DNA of 64,000 bases from Paenibacillus alginolyticus DSM 5050 = NBRC 15375 (GCF_000422905.1 NZ_AUGY01000015.1:51186-115185), one strand, 5' to 3'; shown: positions 7,409 to 16,105, numbered from the stretch's first letter. Numbers and translations: made by a program. The notes: generated by a model from the letters alone, not told the origin.

Positions 7409-8611
7409 TTGAAAACGAAATTCGTTTTGAGGTTAAGCGGGTTGCTTGTGGGGATAGTTCTTGTTTTATTTTTAAGTATTGAGATGGGAAGTCGTCACGT
7501 ATTTACTCCGCGGCAAGATCACAGTTCTATTCAATCACCTCTACCGTCTGCCTCCTTAGATCATGTTCCCGTATCTACTCCCATACCAACCTTAGAAATA
7601 GCAGCAGCGGCTTCTCCCACTACTCCTGAACCAGTACCAGTCGAAACACCATTAGTCCTTTTCAATGGACAGATCGAACATATCTTTTTTCACCCTTTGA
7701 TTGCATTCCCGGAGCTCGCCTTTGATGGAGATTCTATGGCGAAAGGCTATAATGATTGGTTCGTCACGGTGAAGGAATTCAATAAAATCTTAGATTCGTT
7801 ATACCGGAATCAGTATATTCTAATTGATATTGGTTCGTTGTATACGGAAAAAGAGGGTGTTGTCAGGCCACAAGAACTGTGGCTGCCCGCGAATAAAAAA
7901 CCCCTCGTACTTTCGATTGACGACCTCAATTATTACACGTATATGCGCGAAAATGGTAATGCCTCTCGATTAGTCTTGGATGACAATGGAGAAGTTGCAA
8001 CTTATTCCATGACACCTCAAGGGGAACCGATTACGGCGCGAAATAGTGAAATTGTCCCTATTTTGGATGATTTTGTCCATGCGCATCCCGACTTTTCTTG
8101 GCACGGTGCGAAGGGAGTTATTGCCCTAACTGGATATGAGGGCATTCTTGGGTACCGCACGGATCAACGCGACTCGCCTAATTATATAAACGCCAAGGAG
8201 GGTGTACTTCCTGTTATAAAGCGCTTGAAGGAGACCGGATGGACTTTTGCCTCGCATGGCTATGGGCATTTGGATACAGCAAAAATTACCTTGAATCGAT
8301 TCAAGCAGGATACGCTGCGCTGGAAGCAAGAAGTAGAGCCGCTGATAGGCGCCACCTCTGTATACATTTATCCATTCGGAAGTAGTGTGCTGCCTGAGGA
8401 TCGCAAATATCAGTTTCTTATGGAGGAGGGCTTTCGAATCATGTGTTCCGTGGGTCCGGTTCCATACCTTGCTTTTAAGCCAGACAGCGTCATGATGGAT
8501 CGCAGACATATAGATGGCATAGCTCTTCACGACCAGCGTTCCAGGCTGCTACCTTTGTTCGACAGTCAGGAAATTTGGGATTCTATAAGACCGGGATCGG
8601 GTCCAAAATAA
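7409..8611 (+). CDS. Polysaccharide deacetylase-family (NodB) protein, secreted or membrane-anchored
   Basis: A 400-residue protein with an N-terminal hydrophobic anchor (about 8-25) and a Pro/Ser/Thr-rich linker to residue 80. The NodB-like domain follows: LVLSIDDLNYY holds the metal Asp pair, FASHGYGHLD the metal His pair, and VYIYPFGSS the later strand. Family members remove acetyl groups from peptidoglycan or other surface polysaccharides. The insert between the first and second motifs is longer than in simple deacetylases. The ATG is preceded by AAGGAGG, though the codon chosen (TTG or ATG context) follows directly at 7409. It is divergent from the phosphoesterase gene. Confidence 0.8.
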   Translation: MKTKFVLRLSGLLVGIVLVLFLSIEMGSRHVFTPRQDHSSIQSPLPSASLDHVPVSTPIPTLEIAAAASPTTPEPVPVETPLVLFNGQIEHIFFHPLIAFPELAFDGDSMAKGYNDWFVTVKEFNKILDSLYRNQYILIDIGSLYTEKEGVVRPQELWLPANKKPLVLSIDDLNYYTYMRENGNASRLVLDDNGEVATYSMTPQGEPITARNSEIVPILDDFVHAHPDFSWHGAKGVIALTGYEGILGYRTDQRDSPNYINAKEGVLPVIKRLKETGWTFASHGYGHLDTAKITLNRFKQDTLRWKQEVEPLIGATSVYIYPFGSSVLPEDRKYQFLMEEGFRIMCSVGPVPYLAFKPDSVMMDRRHIDGIALHDQRSRLLPLFDSQEIWDSIRPGSGPK

Positions 8612-8617
8612 ATTAGG

Positions 8618-8651
8618 AGAAGGATTCGCTGTTATGGCAATCCTTCTTTTT
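8618..8651 (+). terminator. Terminator after the deacetylase gene
   Basis: AGAAGGATT (8618-8626) pairs with AATCCTTCT (8639-8647) and is followed by TTTT. Confidence 0.8.
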
Positions 8652-8753
8652 ACTTTAACTATGAATTAATAAAATCTTAAGAAATGATTCACACTTCCTT
8701 AACTGTTATTAACTATGATTTAGAAGTGATAAATGAAATGACTCATAGTCAAA

Positions 8754-8770
8754 AATGTATCGTATACATT
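8754..8770. promoter_or_regulatory. Palindrome upstream of the glycosyltransferase gene
   Basis: AATGTATCGTATACATT is an imperfect palindrome 48 bp before the start codon, followed by the AT-rich TAAATATAAGATATGAT. It is a candidate operator for an unknown regulator. Confidence 0.35.
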
Positions 8771-8817
8771 AAATATAAGATATGATTTGCTAACTCGAAG
8801 GGGAGGTTCGTTTTAAA

Positions 8818-9948
8818 ATGAATATATTTCCCAAAATTTTGGTTTTGACAGCTGGTTATGGCAATGGACATTTACAAGCTTCTCAAGCTTTGAGTGAACA
8901 ATTCGAAAAGCAGGGAGCAAAACAAGTTGTCACACTTGATCTCATGAAAGAAGGACATCCTTTATTAAATACGATTACCATTTCTCTTTATAATAAAAGT
9001 ACACAAGTGGCAAGAATGGGACTGGATTATTACGGTTGGAGCTACTATTTGACAAGGGAAGCGGAGTATGATGCGCTGATTAATCGATCTTTAAATATTT
9101 TGGGTCGGAAGAAATTATTTCAGTATATACAGCAAATACGACCAGATGCAGTAGTGAATACCTTCCCATTTGGGGCAACTCCTGAGGTTTGCAGGACACT
9201 TGGTGTTAGCAACTTTACTGTTATAACGGATTATGCATTGCATTCTAGATGGATTCATCCTGAGGTAGACAAGTATTATGTCGCTACAGAGGTGCTGCAG
9301 CAGCAGCTCATGAGTAAGGGTTTTACGAAAAATCAAATCCATGTCAGCGGCATTCCTATCCGTAAGCAATTCGATGAAATGAAATCAGACAAGCAATCCG
9401 TATTGGTAAACAACACGAAGAAAAAATCGATTTTGGTTATGGCAGGTGATTATGGGATCTCGAGCTACATGGAAGAAATGGTTCTATCTTTACTAGCCAT
9501 AGGTGATCATGAGATTACGGTTATTTGCGGGAGAAATGAGAAAGTTAAGCATAAATTGGATGCTCTTCAATCGTTTCATCCTAACTTGAATGTTCTCGGA
9601 TACGTTAGTAATATTCACGAATATATGTCAAATACGACTTGTATCGTTACGAAAGCAGGAGGCCTAACTTTGACTGAGGCGATCTCCATGCGCATTCCAA
9701 TTTTCATATTCAAACCGTATGCAGGACAAGAGAGAGAGAACGCCATATTTTTGTCCGAACAAGGGGTTGCTTCGATTTCAAATCATGTGGATGAGCTTGC
9801 AGCTCAATTAAAAGGTTTGATAGATACGCCTTTGCTTCAGAGTGAGATCAAGAGTCGAATGCTTGCTCTAAAGAAAACCCAAGCAGCTTCTGTCATTGCT
9901 CATGACATCATGGAAACGATCCGTCAACCCATTTCTGTTTCTGTATGA
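8818..9948 (+). CDS. UgtP-like diacylglycerol glycosyltransferase (MGDG synthase family)
   Basis: A 376-residue GT-B enzyme of the GT28/MGDG synthase group, expected to transfer hexose from a UDP-sugar to diacylglycerol at the inner membrane face, giving glycolipids and lipoteichoic acid anchors. The N-terminal half has TAGYGNGHLQASQAL, the acceptor-side motif, and residues near 105-150 match the MGDG family (NTFPFGATPEVCRTLG). The C-terminal half has ILVMAGDYGISS, CGRNEKVKHKL and the donor-binding TKAGGLTLTEAI. Length is normal. GGGGAGG lies about 12 nt upstream of the ATG. Processive versus single transfer cannot be read from sequence. Confidence 0.85.
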   Translation: MNIFPKILVLTAGYGNGHLQASQALSEQFEKQGAKQVVTLDLMKEGHPLLNTITISLYNKSTQVARMGLDYYGWSYYLTREAEYDALINRSLNILGRKKLFQYIQQIRPDAVVNTFPFGATPEVCRTLGVSNFTVITDYALHSRWIHPEVDKYYVATEVLQQQLMSKGFTKNQIHVSGIPIRKQFDEMKSDKQSVLVNNTKKKSILVMAGDYGISSYMEEMVLSLLAIGDHEITVICGRNEKVKHKLDALQSFHPNLNVLGYVSNIHEYMSNTTCIVTKAGGLTLTEAISMRIPIFIFKPYAGQERENAIFLSEQGVASISNHVDELAAQLKGLIDTPLLQSEIKSRMLALKKTQAASVIAHDIMETIRQPISVSV

Positions 9949-10007
9949 GCAGGAATTTTAATTGAAAAGATTGAGAAAACTATCAAATATGGGAGTGACT
10001 GATCAAC

Positions 10008-10316
10008 TTGAAATCTCAAAAGACTCTCCCTCACGCTCGGCTTATGAGTTTCATTAGTTTACTCATCATTGCTAGTATTATTAGTTATTATATCTATCTA
10101 CTTCATACCGGTACTGCCCAAAACATGCTGAAATCCATCAAAGATTTGGGTATATTACCGTATAGTATCGCCATGAGCGGCATATATGCAGGGGTTCGTA
10201 AGGGCTCACTGCTGTGGGGAGTTATCGGAGCGGTCGTATGCATCGTATTATTAGGATTAAGTTGGTTGTTAAAGAGAAGAAATAATATGCTAATGGCTGC
10301 GAAAATAGGAGAATGA
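10008..10316 (+). CDS. Small membrane protein of unknown function
   Basis: A 102-residue protein with a hydrophobic helix at about 13-32 and another at about 70-90, ending in a basic tail LLKRRNNMLMAAKIGE. I do not recognise the family. The TTG start follows GGGAGTGACTG. It lies 59 bp after the glycosyltransferase gene in the same direction and before a strong terminator, so the two probably form one operon, which suggests an envelope role (inference). Confidence 0.6.
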   Translation: MKSQKTLPHARLMSFISLLIIASIISYYIYLLHTGTAQNMLKSIKDLGILPYSIAMSGIYAGVRKGSLLWGVIGAVVCIVLLGLSWLLKRRNNMLMAAKIGE

Positions 10317-10347
10317 TGCGACTTTGCGTCTTCCTTCATACATTATA

Positions 10348-10380
10348 AAAGATGGGGTAGCCAACGGCTATCCCATCTTT
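10348..10380. terminator. Bidirectional terminator between convergent genes
   Basis: AAAGATGGGGTAGCC pairs with GGCTATCCCATCTTT around a short loop. The A-run on one side and T-run on the other allow it to serve both the membrane-protein transcript and the convergent TetR gene. Confidence 0.8.
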
Positions 10381-10443
10381 CATTAACGCCAACAAATTGA
10401 AGCATTTTAAGGAGAACACATGTGTGCTTGAGCTACATATGGA

Positions 10444-10989
10444 TTACACATTTCTATCTAGTAATGTCCCTAGTTGTTCTGCCAAGACATGATGGGGGAC
10501 AGGCTTTTCATTAGTAAACCACCATTCCACTACTCCTACGTAAGCAGATGCAACAAACCTAACTAGAAGATCTTCATGTAACTTCTCGTTCTTGCCTTTG
10601 GTTACTTCGACCTCACTCGTTAATTCTTCGATAAGTAAGTCAAGAAACCGACCCCGAAAATAAGGAGCACCTTTACTCGCTAACATCATTGAAAAGAATG
10701 AATAATTACGTTCAAAGTATTCGGTCCACATCAGAGTCGCTTCGATAAAATCCAATTCGGATGCCGATTTGCACATTCCCCTTAGAACGTTTATATGTTC
10801 TTCAATGAGCTTATCCAGTAAATCAAATTTATCCAAATAATGGAGATAGATGGTCCCGCGGCTCACATTCGCCCTGTCGGAAAGATCCTGTATCGTAATG
10901 TCATCAAAATTTTTCTCTGACATCAGTTCAATAACTGCTTTTTTTATCGCTTCCTGCGTTTTGAGTATTCTTCGATCCACTTTAGCCAA
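10444..10989 (-). CDS. TetR/AcrR-family transcriptional regulator
   Basis: A 181-residue repressor. The N-terminal helix-turn-helix (about 10-55) includes ITIQDLSDRANVSRGTIYLH. The C-terminal domain with NYSFFSMMLASKGAPYFRGRF and the VEWWF segment resembles the TetR_C_8 group common in Bacillales. It is divergent from an MFS efflux gene, a usual arrangement for a repressor and its pump. A 21-bp palindrome lies 31 bp upstream of its start (11020-11040). Confidence 0.85.
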   Translation of the reverse strand: MAKVDRRILKTQEAIKKAVIELMSEKNFDDITIQDLSDRANVSRGTIYLHYLDKFDLLDKLIEEHINVLRGMCKSASELDFIEATLMWTEYFERNYSFFSMMLASKGAPYFRGRFLDLLIEELTSEVEVTKGKNEKLHEDLLVRFVASAYVGVVEWWFTNEKPVPHHVLAEQLGTLLDRNV

Positions 10990-11019
10990 TTGGCGGTCAC
11001 CGAGCTTTCTTAACTAATT

Positions 11020-11040
11020 AACAATTATTAAGTAGTTGTT
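11020..11040. promoter_or_regulatory. Candidate TetR operator
   Basis: AACAATTATT and AGTAGTTGTT form an imperfect 21-bp palindrome around a central A (two mismatched pairs). It lies between the divergent tetR and MFS genes, near the tetR start, as expected for TetR autoregulation. Confidence 0.5.
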
Positions 11041-11185
11041 CATTTCTTAACAAATCACGCTTATTTAACAATTGCAGATTTTCTGTACCTACTTATAATT
11101 ATAGACATGTGTTCAGGAATTCATCAAGAGTTATTCGACGACGTATTGTCTCAGAAGAAGACAAGATTTCTTATATGCTGGAACG

Positions 11186-11299
11186 AGAGGGGAAATTATT
11201 GGGCCGGTACTAAAGGACTATGCGAATCGAGATGAAATTGTACTCGCCACAAAGGTTAATAGCCGAATGCATGCTCACCGGATAGTTGGTCATCAGTAA
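11186..11299 (+). pseudogene. Aldo/keto reductase fragment
   Basis: The frame reads RGEIIGPVLKDYANRDEIVL then ATKVNSRM before a stop at 11297. This matches the stretch after the catalytic Tyr in aldo/keto reductases (E-I-I-G-x-x-L-K and V-x-x-x-T-K). The region just upstream shows further weak similarity in other frames, so frameshifts are likely. Less than 40 codons remain. The complete AKR at 37230 is related but not the obvious parent. Confidence 0.6.
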
Positions 11300-11323
11300 A
11301 AGCGGTTAAGGAGGTAGAAAAAA

Positions 11324-12487
11324 ATGGAGCGCCTATGGACGAAGCCATTTACTCTCATGACGGTAGGAAACCTATTCTTATTTAATGCATTTTATATGCT
11401 GTATCCGACGTTGCCGCCGTTCATCAAACAAATGGGGGGCAACCAATCGCAGGTCGGTCTGGCGATGGGCGCGTTTGCGCTGTCCGCCGTTATTTTCCGG
11501 CCGCTCGTCGGCGGACTGCTGGACCGGTTCGGCAGACGTCCGTTTATCGTCTGGGGGCTGCTTCTATTCATCCTGGCGATGTATATGTATAACTGGGTCG
11601 GGGGAATTGTCATTCTAATAGGGCTTAGAATCTTGCACGGCATGAGTTGGGCTATTTCCACAACTGCCACGATCACGGCGATTACAGATATGATCCCGTC
11701 TAGCCGCCGCGGCGAAGGAATGGGGTGGTTTAGCACATCTATGACCCTGGCTATGGCAATTGGACCGATGTTCGGCATCTGGGTTTCACAGAACCTATCG
11801 TACAGCTCTTTGTTTTTAATCGCCGTCGTCTTCTCTGCGGCAGCACTGCTCCTAACACTTGGTGCAAATACGCCTTACCGGCCGCAAATAGGCGGAAGAA
11901 GAATCGAATTGTACGAAAAATCGGTTTTGCCCGTTGCGGCATCTGTCTTTTTTCTGTTTATCGCTTATGGCGGCATTACCACCTTTGTTCCGCTGTTTGC
12001 AGACTCGATCCAGGTTAATTCCGGAGCGTTCTTTCTGGCCTTTGCTGCAGCACTTGCGCTCAGCCGTCCTATTTCGGGAAAACTATCTGATCGGTACGGA
12101 GAGATGTTTGTCATTGTACCGGCACTTGTGATTACGATTTGTGCCTTAGCTGTCTTGAGCCTCTCAACCGATTTGATCGGCGTGGTCGTATCGGCTGTTC
12201 TATATGGAATCGGCTTCGGCTCTGCGCAGCCGGCTCTTCAAGCAGCAACGATACGTCTGGCACGTTCGGACCGAAAAGGGGTTGCCAACGCCACGATATC
12301 GACTGCTAATGACCTTGGCATCGGGCTAGGTGCAATCATGTTAGGCTGGGTCTCCCAGTACACTAGCTACCAAGTATTGTTTGCGGTCAGCGCAGTGTCA
12401 GTAGCGTTTTCCTTGATTCTTTTTACTTTCTTTATGAAACGTTTTTTGAAAAACAAACCGTCTCTGAATGCTGATTCGAATTTATAA
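11324..12487 (+). CDS. MFS transporter, 12-helix (DHA1-like) efflux permease
   Basis: A 387-residue permease with about twelve hydrophobic helices. The conserved loop 2-3 motif appears as GGLLDRFGRRPFIVWG, and its second-half echo as GKLSDRYGEMFVIV. The PxxxG-type region in helix 5 reads MTLAMAIGPMFGIW. Start ATG follows TAAGGAGGT at ideal distance. It is divergent from tetR, and the fragment of an aldo/keto reductase lies between them. Export of a toxic compound that induces the TetR regulator is likely. GC content is higher than in tetR. Confidence 0.85.
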   Translation: MERLWTKPFTLMTVGNLFLFNAFYMLYPTLPPFIKQMGGNQSQVGLAMGAFALSAVIFRPLVGGLLDRFGRRPFIVWGLLLFILAMYMYNWVGGIVILIGLRILHGMSWAISTTATITAITDMIPSSRRGEGMGWFSTSMTLAMAIGPMFGIWVSQNLSYSSLFLIAVVFSAAALLLTLGANTPYRPQIGGRRIELYEKSVLPVAASVFFLFIAYGGITTFVPLFADSIQVNSGAFFLAFAAALALSRPISGKLSDRYGEMFVIVPALVITICALAVLSLSTDLIGVVVSAVLYGIGFGSAQPALQAATIRLARSDRKGVANATISTANDLGIGLGAIMLGWVSQYTSYQVLFAVSAVSVAFSLILFTFFMKRFLKNKPSLNADSNL

Positions 12488-12510
12488 TTGAATTAGCAAG
12501 AAACGATACT

Positions 12511-12543
12511 AAAAAGCAGGCAGCTGAGGCGGTCTGCTTTTTT
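12511..12543 (+). terminator. Terminator after the MFS gene
   Basis: AAAAAGCAG (12511-12519) pairs with CTGCTTTTT (12534-12542), ending in a T-run. Confidence 0.8.
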
Positions 12544-12693
12544 ACTTGAATTAGCGTGCAGAATCGTTCATTCGCTTTAAAGGGAAGTATGGATCCGTTC
12601 GCGAATAATTAAATATCTTTTGGTATTTTTGTGGAATTCGTAAACATACAGCTGTGATGGACGTGGTAAAAGGAGAGGAGAATATCGATCCAA

Positions 12694-13695
12694 ATGTTAG
12701 TTGATCCTTCGAATCATGCGTTTAGTGAACTAAATGAGTACGTCTTAAAGATAAGAAATCTGATTAATGCAACAGCCGCATCCACTTATATTATTCAAAA
12801 TGATTGTGTGGTAAATGAATGGTATTCGGGGTGTCACGACAATACAGTAGACAGTCGAAGGGTAGATGCCGAATCCAAGTTTAATATTGCTTCTGTCCGT
12901 AAAACATATTTAGGTTTCGTTGTTAGCCTCGCTCTTTACGAGGGGAGAATCAAAAATTTAGATGACTGTGTTACTGATTATCTAGATGATTTGGACGAAA
13001 TTGTCTTAAAAGATACTACAATACGTCATCTGCTAACGCATACTCACGGTCTCCAAGGCAGTGATACTCTTATAAAAAGGGCTTTTCCACCAGGGACAGA
13101 TTGGAAGTATAATAACACAGGTGTTAATTTGCTAATAACTCTTGTTCAAAAGGTATTTGGTCAAACACTCGCTTTGATTTTGCAAGAAAGACTGTTCTTA
13201 CCCTATGGTTTTACAGAAACTGGTTGGCAGAAAGAGAAATCAGAAAAATTAGTATGGCTGAATGAAAACTATAAGGATAATCAAGGCAATTATGGAAATC
13301 TATTTGTTAGCACGAGGGAATTAGCCTATTGGGGTTATATTCATTTAACAAAAGGAAAAGTTAATGGCATGCAATTTGTTCCTAGCTCTATTTTCGAACA
13401 AGTCAGTTCTATTGCTACACCTTTAAACCTTAACGAAACTTTACCACGTAATGGATTTTTTTGGTGGATCCAGGACAAATTTCGACCTATAACTGAATTA
13501 GGAGACCAACTCCCCAAAGGTGCTTATCAGTCACTTGGTTTATATGAAAATACTATCTTAGTTATCCCTGAGTATAATGTTGTGGCAGTAAGAATGTTGA
13601 ACCAAACCGATCGTAATCCTCCCCAATATGACTATATAAAAGACATTCAAACCTTCGGAAACCTTGTTTGCAAATGTGTTTTGTCACAAGAATAG
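12694..13695 (+). CDS. Serine hydrolase, beta-lactamase class C / esterase family
   Basis: A 333-residue cytoplasmic protein of the class C beta-lactamase/D-peptidase/esterase fold. The SxxK catalytic motif is SVRK in FNIASVRKTYLG (around residue 68). LLTHTHGLQG is the usual family box, and the YxN motif appears as YNN in WKYNNTG. No signal peptide, which argues for an esterase rather than a secreted beta-lactamase. The AT-rich codon use differs from the MFS gene before it, a hint of separate origin. GGAGAGGAG is upstream of the ATG. Confidence 0.8.
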   Translation: MLVDPSNHAFSELNEYVLKIRNLINATAASTYIIQNDCVVNEWYSGCHDNTVDSRRVDAESKFNIASVRKTYLGFVVSLALYEGRIKNLDDCVTDYLDDLDEIVLKDTTIRHLLTHTHGLQGSDTLIKRAFPPGTDWKYNNTGVNLLITLVQKVFGQTLALILQERLFLPYGFTETGWQKEKSEKLVWLNENYKDNQGNYGNLFVSTRELAYWGYIHLTKGKVNGMQFVPSSIFEQVSSIATPLNLNETLPRNGFFWWIQDKFRPITELGDQLPKGAYQSLGLYENTILVIPEYNVVAVRMLNQTDRNPPQYDYIKDIQTFGNLVCKCVLSQE

Positions 13696-13827
13696 ATTTA
13701 ACCTAACCTTTGCCTTAAAAAGGGGGCTGCCCCATGCCCATCAAGGTAAGATTTTAAAGTACCCCCAAACAGGAAAAAACGTCCTCGACATAAGAAATAG
13801 CTAAATTTTTTCATTTGAAATATCTAT

Positions 13828-13871
13828 TGACTTCGCATTTGTTTGTTGTTACTGTATTAATTAATTAATAC
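13828..13871 (+). promoter_or_regulatory. gntR promoter with perfect 18-bp palindrome
   Basis: TTGACT (13828-13833) is followed by TACTGT (13850-13855) as a possible -10 box and by the perfect palindrome GTATTAATTAATTAATAC (13854-13871). A palindrome over the start region of a YtrA-type GntR gene is the expected autoregulatory site. Confidence 0.6.
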
Positions 13872-13903
13872 GGTAATACTGAATGAGATTGGTGGAGGCT
13901 GCG

Positions 13904-14293
13904 ATGGAATTCAATCAGAAGGAACCGATTTATACCCAAATTATCGATGACATCAAAATAAAGTTCATCAACGGAACGTATCAATCGGGTCAGGAAATTC
14001 CCTCACGGCGCGAGCTTGCCAAAAGACTGGGGGTCAACCCGAATACGATCCAGAGAGCCTACAGGGAAATGGAGGACATGAAATTGATTGTAACGGCAAG
14101 AGGTCAGGGAAGCTTTATGACCAGCGATTCGAAAATTTTGGAAGCATTAAGGGAAGAAGCGTTGAACGCTGCGGTTAGCCAAAGCATCGAAATGTTACGT
14201 TCTTTCGGGAAATCGGATGAGGAGATTCTGGATACGATGAAAAAGTATATGAAAGGGGAAAATCTCAATGATCAGAGTGGAACAAGTCGTTAA
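13904..14293 (+). CDS. GntR-family regulator, YtrA subfamily
   Basis: A 129-residue regulator. The winged helix (about 10-75) has PSRRELAKRLGVNPNTIQRA and the wing RGQGSF; the C-terminal part is a short helical dimerization segment, as in YtrA proteins that lack a ligand domain. An ATG seven codons upstream is in frame, but GGTGGAGGC is best placed for the ATG at 13904. Its 3' end overlaps the start of an ABC ATPase gene by 26 bp, the normal YtrA-YtrB order for cell-envelope-stress ABC exporters. Here the partner gene is broken. Confidence 0.85.
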   Translation: MEFNQKEPIYTQIIDDIKIKFINGTYQSGQEIPSRRELAKRLGVNPNTIQRAYREMEDMKLIVTARGQGSFMTSDSKILEALREEALNAAVSQSIEMLRSFGKSDEEILDTMKKYMKGENLNDQSGTSR

Positions 14294-15087
14294 GACGTTC
14301 GGAAATAAAAAAGCGTTGGACAGTATATCCTTCTCCGCCGGGGAGGGGCGAATCGTTGGATTGCTGGGTACGAACGGCGCAGGCAAATCAACGATGCTCA
14401 AAGCGATGGCCGGACTGCTCCGGCTGGATCGAGGCAAGATTACTATGGACGGCAAATCGCCGTGTTTGTCTACAAGAGGGATACTGACTTACCTTCCCGA
14501 CAAGGATGTCTGGTATCCATGGATGAAATTATCCGATGCCATGCAGTATATGAAAGACATTTATTGGGACTGGGACGATAATAAGGCTCGTCATTTGCTC
14601 GATTTTTTCGAATTAATGCCCGAATCGTCGATTCGAGAGGCGTCCAAAGGGACGCGAGCTAAGATGAAGTTGTTGCTGGCACTTAGCCGGCAAGCAAGCC
14701 AAATATTTGTTCCTGGACGAACCTTTCTCGGGAATCGATCCTTTCGCGAGACAGCAGATTGCTCAAGCGATTGTGGAGGATTTTGTGGAGGAAGGTCAAA
14801 CCATTATCCTAACTACGCACGAGTTATCCGAAGTTATGCCATATGTGGTCGGCGTTAACCGGATGCCGTTCAGGCGCTACGCCTTATTCTCATATACGGC
14901 GGGCTTCGTCTGGACATTCCTGTTCTTTATAATCGGACGTTATGCAGGCGATCACGCGCGGGAAGTCGGTTCGCTCATCTATGAATACGGCTTGCGCTTC
15001 CTTTGGCTACCGTTCGTCCTCGTTGCGGTGTGGGCGATTATCTGGTTTGCCTACAAACACAATAAACCTGGAAGGGGTCAGGCTTGA
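14268..15087 (+). pseudogene. ABC ATPase (YtrB-like), frameshifted and fused to a DedA C-terminus
   Basis: The first frame gives a YtrB-like ATPase with Walker A GTNGAGKST and a degenerate signature region EASKGTRAKMKLLL. Near 14700 the frame shifts by one base: Walker B (LFLDEPFSGIDP) and the switch region (ILTTHELSEV) continue in another frame from 14707. Soon after THEL, at about 14840, the sequence turns into the last 75 residues of a DedA-family membrane protein (GVNRMPFRRYALFSY, then two hydrophobic helices). So the locus has both a frameshift and a deletion junction. No permease gene of the ABC system remains. A functional product is unlikely. Confidence 0.8.
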
Positions 15088-15240
15088 CGATACTCGTTCT
15101 CGTTGCGGATGACGATCCGGAGATTCGCGGCGTCATTCGCTTTTATTTGTAAAACGAAGGCTACGGCGTCTATGAAGCGGAGTACGGCGTTCAGGTACTC
15201 GATTTGCTGCGAAAGGAAACGGTCGATTTGATATTTTGGA
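15084..15240 (+). pseudogene. Response-regulator receiver remnant
   Basis: From the TTG at 15084 the frame reads LTILVLVADDDPEIRGVIRF-YL, then a TAA in place of a CAA codon, then NEGYGVYEAEYGVQVLDLL and ETVDLIFW. This matches the start of the intact OmpR-type regulator at 52555 residue by residue for about 50 positions. The phosphoacceptor Asp and all that follows are missing. It overlaps the DedA stop codon by four bases, so it is the relic of a DedA/response-regulator operon. Confidence 0.8.
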
Positions 15241-15645
15241 CATTAATTCAGGCTTTCTTTATTTTTATGTTGGTAAATTTATGTCAACAAAATATGCACA
15301 AAAGCCCCTACATTGTCTAAGTCCATAAAATTGAAGATTCTCGCTTCTTTACTCAGGATGAGTCATTATAAATAATATACAAGAATAGGGTAGGGCAGTT
15401 CGTTTATGAGATGGGTGTTGGATGAACCGTTAGATATTTGGCCAGAACCGATGACGTTTTCCTCTATGTGGCCGGTTAGTGCATTCCAACTCCCCAGATG
15501 AACCTTCATACCCAATGACAACAGCAGGTTGCGTGTGCTCAACAACTTCCCGATCGAAACTTTTTCGGGTAAATCTTCTTATTGAGAGAGCCAAGTACAA
15601 CTTGGACAGAATACCCCTTGTCCTTCAAATACTGCAGCATGAACT
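15241..15645. other. Interval without a recognised gene
   Basis: No terminator or credible gene is seen. On the minus strand open frames (for example MLQYLKDKGYSVQVVLGSL near 15640) continue from the truncated alpha-galactosidase but do not look like that family. The stretch seems to be fragments joined by deletions. Confidence 0.4.
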
Positions 15646-16014
15646 TCAGGGAAAAAGTAAACACCCCGCAGTGATCCCGTTTGGGTAAAGGGTGCTGCTC
15701 GGGACGGGCCTTCCATATCCATCGATGCTGCCGTTCCATCCTGCGTCTACATTGATGTAATTGTAGCCGTGCGATTGGAGACTTGTATGCATGGCATCGG
15801 ACTGTGCTTTAATTTGCGCTGCCGTAATCCAACTGGAATTGCCCGAGTACACTTGCATGGTGTAGCTGCTCCAGCCCATTAAGGGTTTGAGTGCTAACCC
15901 ATTATTGGCCGCATTCGCGACCTGTCCCGCTGAAATCCCAAAGCCCGATTGTACGGTGATTATAAGTAAAAACGCGAACACAATAGACCTTGCTTTTTTC
16001 AACCATGTCAACAT
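15646..16014 (-). pseudogene. Alpha-galactosidase (GH27) N-terminal fragment
   Basis: The 122-codon frame starts with a signal peptide (IVFAFLLIITVQSGFGISAG) and continues as the start of a GH27 catalytic barrel: LALKPLMGWSSYTMQV, the loop with SDAMHTSLQSHGYNYINVDAGW and RPVPSSTLYPNGI. Full enzymes have 400 or more residues with two catalytic Asp further on; those are absent. The coding sequence breaks at about 15665. A good ribosome site (AAGGAGA) and a cre-like box upstream show that the control region survives. Confidence 0.8.
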
Positions 16015-16091
16015 AAATCCATCTCCTTTTTAAAAAATAACATCGTGTGAATCAAGAATTAGCGCACGGAACGAATACCTCCTATCAAAAA

Positions 16092-16105
16092 TGATAGCGC
16101 TTTCT
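16092..16105 (-). promoter_or_regulatory. cre-like site (CcpA) before the alpha-galactosidase fragment
   Basis: TGATAGCGCTTTCT differs at one position from the catabolite-responsive element pattern TGWNANCGNTNWCA. It is about 80 bp upstream of the fragment's start, fitting carbon catabolite control of a former glycosidase gene. Confidence 0.55.

Noticed and set aside
13720..13760. GGGGGCTGCCCC motif as an insertion sequence end
   Set aside because: Only one short arm is seen and no transposase sequence lies near it.
15539..15739. 66-codon minus-strand frame overlapping the GH27 fragment
   Set aside because: It overlaps the GH27 frame and shows no similarity to its family; likely open by chance in joined fragments.
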